From assembly GCF_000702625.1 (NCBI RefSeq), contig NZ_JNIS01000001.1:558001-622000 (forward strand): 64,000 nucleotides of DNA, written 5' to 3'. Source of the DNA: Exiguobacterium oxidotolerans JCM 12280 (lineage in GTDB: Bacteria; Bacillota; Bacilli; Exiguobacteriales; Exiguobacteriaceae). Shown here in pieces: positions 59,464-64,000 of the stretch (the stretch's first letter is position 1; every line of letters starts with the position of its first letter). The position numbers were made by a program, and so were the translations under genes. The notes under the pieces were generated by a model, which saw only the letters and a program-made list of their open reading frames with translations, searched no databases and had not been told where the DNA came from.

Positions 59464-60549
59464 ATGATTTATTTAGATTACGCGGCAACGACTCCGATGT
59501 ATCCTGGTGCAATCGAACAGTATCGATTGGCAGCTGAACAAGCTTACGGCAACAGTTCTTCACTTCATGACATCGGAAATCGAGCAGCACAAATTCTCGA
59601 ACGAGCACGTACACAGCTCTTAGCTCTACTCGGTCAAACTGATGGAAATATCGTTTTCACCGGTAGTGGCTCGGAAGCGAATTACATTGCGATACAGCAC
59701 CTCCTTCGTCAAAGTCAAAAGACAACTGTCTTGACACTTGCTTGCGAACACGATTCTGTCCTCCTGCCACTGGAGCGGCTCGCCTCAAACACGATCCTCT
59801 TACCACTGCTTCCAAATGGTTCATTTGACTGGACGTACTTCAAGACCGTCTGCACGGATGAAGTCGGTGTCGTCTCGATTCAACACGTCAACTCGGACAC
59901 AGGCTTCATTTTTCCAGTTGAAGAAATCGCTCAATTTTGTCAGGCGAGAGGCATCTTATTTCACTGTGACGGTGTGCAAGGATTTCTCAAACATCCCCTC
60001 TCGATTGACTCGTTTGATGCCTATACGTGCAGCAGTCATAAAGTCTATGGACCAAAAGGACTTGGCGCCGTCTATTTACGCCGTCCGCTCTTTAGCCCTT
60101 ACTACGCTGCCCACCACGAGCTTGGAATTCGCCCCGGAACGGTCGATGTCCCGGGAATCGTCGCTTTCTTGACCGCTTGTGAACACTATCAATCTGAAAA
60201 TCCTCGCTTCCAAGCCGCAAGTCAGAAATTTCGTGGTATGCTACAAAAAAGACTTCCTCATGCGAGTTATCATGTCGTCGAGTCACCCAATCAACTGGCT
60301 TCGATTTGTGCCATTCATACGAAAAAGATGGATGGACAATTCGTTTTACTCGCCCTGAACCGGGCTGGAATCGCTGTTTCAGCCGGAAGCGCTTGCCGGG
60401 CAGGCGAAAATGGACCGAATTCTACGCTTCGTGCCATCCAGTATGATGAAACGGCAGCACACGGCCTGATTCGTCTTAGTTTTGGACTTCATACGACAAA
60501 AGAGGAAGTCGAGCGGTGTATCGATTTCTTATGTACACTTGATACATGA
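59464..60549 (+). CDS. nifS: Cysteine desulfurase NifS (for NadA Fe-S)
   Basis: PLP desulfurase of 361 aa. PLP lysine Lys193 (SSHKVYGPKG) and Cys311 (SAGSACRAG) are present. It begins with the same MIYLDYAATTP as the other copy but is clearly a separate paralogue. In B. subtilis nifS next to nadB supplies the Fe-S cluster of NadA; the same layout here supports that role. Confidence 0.94.
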   Translation: MIYLDYAATTPMYPGAIEQYRLAAEQAYGNSSSLHDIGNRAAQILERARTQLLALLGQTDGNIVFTGSGSEANYIAIQHLLRQSQKTTVLTLACEHDSVLLPLERLASNTILLPLLPNGSFDWTYFKTVCTDEVGVVSIQHVNSDTGFIFPVEEIAQFCQARGILFHCDGVQGFLKHPLSIDSFDAYTCSSHKVYGPKGLGAVYLRRPLFSPYYAAHHELGIRPGTVDVPGIVAFLTACEHYQSENPRFQAASQKFRGMLQKRLPHASYHVVESPNQLASICAIHTKKMDGQFVLLALNRAGIAVSAGSACRAGENGPNSTLRAIQYDETAAHGLIRLSFGLHTTKEEVERCIDFLCTLDT

Positions 60550-60575
60550 TTTTTTGAAGAAGGGCAGGAGTGGCA

Positions 60576-61118
60576 ATGGGAAGAAGACAATCTGGAGAAG
60601 AACGTCGAAACTTACTCCTACAGATTATCGAGGATAGTAATCATCCGATCACTGGTACGGCACTTGCGAAACAGGCGGGTGTAAGCCGACAAGTCATCGT
60701 TCAGGATTTATCGTTATTAAAAGCCAAAGGTCATCCAGTCGTAGCTACGGCTCGCGGGTATTTACTCAACGAACTAGAAAACGATTCTTCACGAAAACGG
60801 CGAAAAATCGTCTGCCGTCATGGATACGATCAGCTTAAAGAAGAATGTGATGCCATCGTCGATGAAGGCGTCACCGTTCTCGACGTCATCGTCGAACATC
60901 CAGTCTACGGTTTCATCACGGGCGAGTTGATGCTGAAAAGTCGGCGTGACGTCCGCGTTTTAATAGAACGCCTTGAAGAAACACAGGCGACTCCATTATC
61001 GAGTCTGACGGACGGTGTCCACATCCATACGTTAGAAGCTGACAGCGATGAGGCGCTTGAAGCAGCAATCGAAAAGTTAGATCATCTCGGCATCCTAGTT
61101 TCTGAGTTGGACGTCTAA
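60576..61118 (+). CDS. niaR: NAD biosynthesis repressor NiaR
   Basis: Nicotinate-responsive repressor with an N-terminal helix-turn-helix (GTALAKQAGVSRQVIVQDL) and a C-terminal 3H domain, whose conserved His residues appear in CRHGYDQ, VEHPVYG and DGVHIHTLE. 180 aa from the ATG at 60576 (AGGAG, 5 nt). Cotranscribed with nifS (26 nt gap). It should control the divergent nadBCA and its own unit. Confidence 0.94.
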   Translation: MGRRQSGEERRNLLLQIIEDSNHPITGTALAKQAGVSRQVIVQDLSLLKAKGHPVVATARGYLLNELENDSSRKRRKIVCRHGYDQLKEECDAIVDEGVTVLDVIVEHPVYGFITGELMLKSRRDVRVLIERLEETQATPLSSLTDGVHIHTLEADSDEALEAAIEKLDHLGILVSELDV

Positions 61119-61163
61119 CCAAAATGCATACATCTGACCGTCATGAACGAGAAAAATATGTAT

Positions 61164-61210
61164 AGAAAACGCCGATGACTCCGCATAACAGCGGGAACAT
61201 CGGCGTTTCT
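61164..61210 (+). terminator. Terminator of nifS-niaR
   Basis: AAACGCCGATG pairs with CATCGGCGTTT over about 21 nt, followed by a weak T-run (TTTCTTG). Confidence 0.65.
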
Positions 61211-61287
61211 TGCGCACAGGGCGGAACCGTCTTTCATTACGTTTGATTTTTAAGCGATGATTGCATATGCCTCTTCGACTTTTAGAC

Positions 61288-61416
61288 TGTAGACAAACTC
61301 TTATGAAACGTAAAATGTGATATCGAGAAGCAACAGTTCGCGCTTCCCTGTCCTGCCTCGCCCGAGGAAAGCAACGAAAAAAGACACTTTTATTTTCAGA
61401 TATCACTTTGTCTACA
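61288..61416. repeat. Complete MITE-like repeat, 129 bp
   Basis: Perfect 10-bp terminal inverted repeats TGTAGACAAA and TTTGTCTACA; an internal hairpin CCTCG-CC-CGAGG; GATATC near both ends. It contains no gene. Its right half matches 18609-18675 closely, including a 19-base identical run in TTTTTTCGTTGCTTTCCTC. No clear target duplication flanks it. The remaining bases of 61119-61517 hold only terminators. Confidence 0.75.
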
Positions 61417-61422
61417 CGCTGA

Positions 61423-61470
61423 AAGAAGGGATTGCACATCCATGATAGATGGCAATCCCTTCTTTTTTAT
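61423..61470. terminator. Terminator-like hairpin beside the repeat
   Basis: AAGAAGGGATTGC pairs with GCAATCCCTTCTT, followed by TTTT on the plus strand; on the minus strand it lies after the CNNM gene stop but with a poor T-run. Confidence 0.6.
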
Positions 61471-61517
61471 CATCGGCTTTTAATCAACGTGTTGTATTCA
61501 GACCTCTTCCAAGTCGA

Positions 61518-62813
61518 TCAAGATCGTTCTTCGACCGTTTCAGCAACTTCAGACACGAATGTTGCTAATATTTTTCGGACACGGCGGTTTTCAACATGAA
61601 GTACCGTGAACGTGACACGCTCATATGTCATCGTTGTGCCCACTTCAGGAATTTGACCGACACGTTCCATAATCCAGCCGCCCAGCGACTGGGCTTCTGT
61701 TTCCGGCATCGTCAATTCGAATTGGTCACAAAAATCTTCAATGTCATACTCTGCGAGACATTCGAAACGGTTTACACCAATCTGTTTCGTATATTCAAGT
61801 GATTCATCATGCTCATCCCAAATTTCACCGACTAATTCTTCTAAGATATCTTCAAGCGTAATTAATCCGGCCGTTCCACCAAACTCATCAAGTACGACAG
61901 CCATATGTGACTGTTTCACTTTCAGTTCAGGTAACAAATCCATCAAATGGGTTTGCGGGACGACGAAGGATACCGGTCGAATCCACTCACGGATGTCGAC
62001 GGTTCCATTTTTGACGAACTCGCGTAAGAAATCACGTTCGGATAGAACACCGATGATATGGTCAATCGAGTCCTTATAAACCGGCAGACGGGAAAAACCG
62101 CCTTTTTGTACCTCACGTAAAATTTCTTCGAAGCTGTCATCGATATCAATCGCTTGAATATCTGTTCGTGGTGTCAACGCTTCTTCGACAGTAATGTTCT
62201 TAAAATCGACGGCACGGTGGACAAGCTCAGCCCCTGCTTCATCCATGACGCCTTCTTCCTCACTGATGTCGACGAGTGCCAACAGCTCTTGTTCCGTCAC
62301 GAGCGGTCCTTTTGGATCAGCACCAATCAGGACAAGTGCAACATGACGTAACTTTAAGAATAGAAAGACGACTGGTTTGAAGAGACTCAGACACATGCGC
62401 AGTGGACTACTAATCCAGAGGACGTACTTTTCAGCATGTTCCCGTGCGTACGATTTCGGAATCAATTCACCGAATAACAAAATCAGTAAGAACGTTCCGA
62501 AAACGATGCCGACGCGTGGTAACGGCTCCGATGACATCGTCATCGCAAGCCATCCCCCAATCATCGCAACACCGAGGTTCGAAATCGTATTGCCAATCAA
62601 AATTGCGGTCAGCGTTTCTTCATAGCGTTGGAACAAGCGCAGTGCTCGTGAGGCACGACGGTCGCCTTCTTCAGATTGATGCAAAATCCGTAAGCGGTTT
62701 GCGCTCGATAAAGCAGTTTCAGAAGAAGAGAAGAACGCTGAGATGACCAATAACACGAGCAGCCAGATGAACGGAATCGCGGGAAGTGGGTCCACGATGA
62801 TTTCACACTCCAT
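61518..62813 (-). CDS. CNNM/CBS-domain transporter family protein (hemolysin C/CorC type)
   Basis: Integral membrane protein of the CNNM family, linked to magnesium or cobalt export. About 431 aa: CNNM domain with three to four membrane segments (residues 12-145; FFSSSETALSSANRLR), two CBS domains (VEEALTPRTDIQAID; IGVLSERDFL) and a C-terminal CorC-HlyC domain. The ATG at 62813 has a near RBS; a GTG six codons downstream is possible. It follows obg by 27 nt. In B. subtilis pheB-pheA occupy this place. Confidence 0.88.
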   Translation of the reverse strand: MECEIIVDPLPAIPFIWLLVLLVISAFFSSSETALSSANRLRILHQSEEGDRRASRALRLFQRYEETLTAILIGNTISNLGVAMIGGWLAMTMSSEPLPRVGIVFGTFLLILLFGELIPKSYAREHAEKYVLWISSPLRMCLSLFKPVVFLFLKLRHVALVLIGADPKGPLVTEQELLALVDISEEEGVMDEAGAELVHRAVDFKNITVEEALTPRTDIQAIDIDDSFEEILREVQKGGFSRLPVYKDSIDHIIGVLSERDFLREFVKNGTVDIREWIRPVSFVVPQTHLMDLLPELKVKQSHMAVVLDEFGGTAGLITLEDILEELVGEIWDEHDESLEYTKQIGVNRFECLAEYDIEDFCDQFELTMPETEAQSLGGWIMERVGQIPEVGTTMTYERVTFTVLHVENRRVRKILATFVSEVAETVEERS

Positions 62814-62840
62814 TTCCTAAATGAATGATTTACGTGATTT

Positions 62841-64000
62841 TTAGAACGAAGACTCGATGAATTCGAATTCGAAGTCACGGATCCGAACGACGTCCCCATC
62901 AATCGCACCTAACTTACGAAGCTCATCATCGACGCCCATTTGACGTAATGTCCGAGCGAATCGTTTAATCGACTCTTCCCGCATGAAGTTCGTCATCGTG
63001 AAGAGTTTCTCGATCCGTGGTCCTTGGATGACGAAGCAATCATCTTCATCTTTCGAAATCGTAAAGCCAGCTTCTGGTGCTTCGTAACCATAGACAACAC
63101 GTGGTGTCGCGGCTTTTTCTTCAAGCTCTTCAAGACCAAATTCTGGTGTCGCATCGACGAGATCGGCGATCCGGAACAAGAGGTCACGTAATCCTTGACG
63201 CGTCGCTGCAGAAATCGCAAAGACTTCGAGGTCCGGGAACGCTTCTTTGAACGCTTCGAGGTTCGCTTCTGCATCCGGCATATCCATCTTGTTTGCGACG
63301 ACGACTTGCGGACGATCCGTCAGACGTAAGTTATAGTCTGCCAGTTCTTTGTTGATGATGTTGTAATCCTCAACCGGGTCGCGTCCTTCCATTCCACTCA
63401 TGTCGATGACGTGGACGATGACTTTCGTCCGCTCGACGTGACGAAGGAATTGGTGACCGAGTCCGACACCTTCACTTGCTCCTTCGATGAGTCCCGGTAA
63501 GTCGGCCATGATGAAGCTACGGCTGTCTTCCGTTTCGACGACACCGATGTTTGGTGTGATTGTCGTGAAGTGGTATGCTCCGATTTTCGGACGTGCTGCT
63601 GAGACGATTGATAACATCGTTGATTTCCCGACACTCGGGAATCCGACAAGTCCAACATCAGCAAGCATCTTGAGTTCAAGTTTCAAGTACTTCTCTTCGC
63701 CGGGCTCCCCGTTTTCCGCATGTTCCGGAGCCGGGTTCGCAGGTGTCGCGAAACGCGAGTTTCCGCGTCCACCACGTCCACCTTTAGCGACGACGGCTTG
63801 TTGCCCGTGATGAACGAGATCGGCAATGACTGCATCCGTATCATCATCGTAGACGACCGTGCCTGGTGGTACTTTAACGACGAGGTGCTCCGACTTACGT
63901 CCGTGCATCCCCTTCGACATTCCATTTTCACCTTGAACGGCTTTAAAATGGCGTTTGTAACGGAAGTCCATCAACGTACGAAGTCCTTCATCCACTTCAA
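62841..64000 (-). CDS. obg: GTPase Obg, N-terminus cut off
   Basis: Ribosome-associated GTPase needed for 50S assembly and stress responses. 386 codons are visible; the first part of the Gly-rich Obg fold lies beyond the right edge (the codon that looks like a start near 63995 is an internal Val). GTPase motifs G1 [10 protein letters not shown]3 DLPGLIEGA and G4 NKMD are present, then the C-terminal OCT domain. It precedes the CNNM gene in one run. Confidence 0.96.
   Translation of the reverse strand, partial: EVDEGLRTLMDFRYKRHFKAVQGENGMSKGMHGRKSEHLVVKVPPGTVVYDDDTDAVIADLVHHGQQAVVAKGGRGGRGNSRFATPANPAPEHAENGEPGEEKYLKLELKMLADVGLVGFPSVGKSTMLSIVSAARPKIGAYHFTTITPNIGVVETEDSRSFIMADLPGLIEGASEGVGLGHQFLRHVERTKVIVHVIDMSGMEGRDPVEDYNIINKELADYNLRLTDRPQVVVANKMDMPDAEANLEAFKEAFPDLEVFAISAATRQGLRDLLFRIADLVDATPEFGLEELEEKAATPRVVYGYEAPEAGFTISKDEDDCFVIQGPRIEKLFTMTNFMREESIKRFARTLRQMGVDDELRKLGAIDGDVVRIRDFEFEFIESSF

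Noticed and set aside
61095-61439. 114-codon minus-strand frame across the niaR end and the repeat
   Set aside because: It spans a terminator and the MITE-like repeat, overlaps niaR, lacks an RBS and has a Cys/Arg-rich composition unlike neighbours.

Overview
The window looks like chromosomal core DNA from a Firmicute of the order Bacillales. GC content, judged by eye, is in the mid to high 40s. Almost every gene is a standard Bacillus-type housekeeping gene. Gene order follows two blocks known from Bacillus subtilis (yjb/opp/fab and yrr/yrv/ruv/nad/obg), but the sporulation genes that sit in the second block in B. subtilis are missing. A non-sporulating, mid-GC genus such as Exiguobacterium fits best; this is an inference, because no rRNA is present. 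No rRNA, tRNA, CRISPR array, prophage or transposase gene was seen.

Left block (1-20.9 kb): pepF (cut by the window edge), coiA and cls form one minus-strand run. An SDR dehydrogenase gene lies on the plus strand before mecA and spx, the ClpCP adaptor and the redox/stress regulator. A 45-aa basic ORF and an HD-domain hydrolase follow. Next comes an oligopeptide ABC transporter (oppF, oppD, oppC, oppB, oppA) with two extra solute-binding proteins. A small membrane protein gene and a T-box-controlled trpS sit among them on the plus strand. The block ends with fabF and fabH behind a promoter that carries a clear FapR operator.

Right block (20.98-64 kb): mtnN, greA, udk, trmR and mltG; then an alaS transcription unit with its own T-box (alaS, ireB-like gene, ruvX, two tandem DUF1292 genes). 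Further on are recD2, a plus-strand VOC-fold protein, a TPR protein, mnmA, iscS, cymR, rarA and tcdA. A probable 6S RNA, a DASH-type cryptochrome/photolyase, a 38-aa ORF and a 3-methyladenine glycosylase gene precede aspS-hisS, which has a His T-box. Then come dtd, relA, apt, recJ, separate secF and secD, yajC, tgt, queA, ruvB and ruvA. The last part holds nadA-nadC-nadB divergent from nifS-niaR, a CNNM/CBS transporter and obg (cut by the window edge).

Functional themes: translation and tRNA modification (trpS, alaS, hisS, aspS, dtd, mnmA with iscS, tcdA, trmR, tgt, queA); DNA repair (ruvAB, recJ, recD2, rarA, ruvX, cryptochrome, mpg); NAD synthesis with its repressor; Sec export; peptide uptake; and stringent, disulfide and cysteine control (relA, spx, cymR). 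The least ordinary features are a two-copy MITE-like repeat with 10-bp terminal inverted repeats, an OppA-like protein with no lipobox cysteine, a structured oppA leader, trmR without its usual tRNA-hydroxylation partner genes, tandem DUF1292 genes, and unfused secD/secF.
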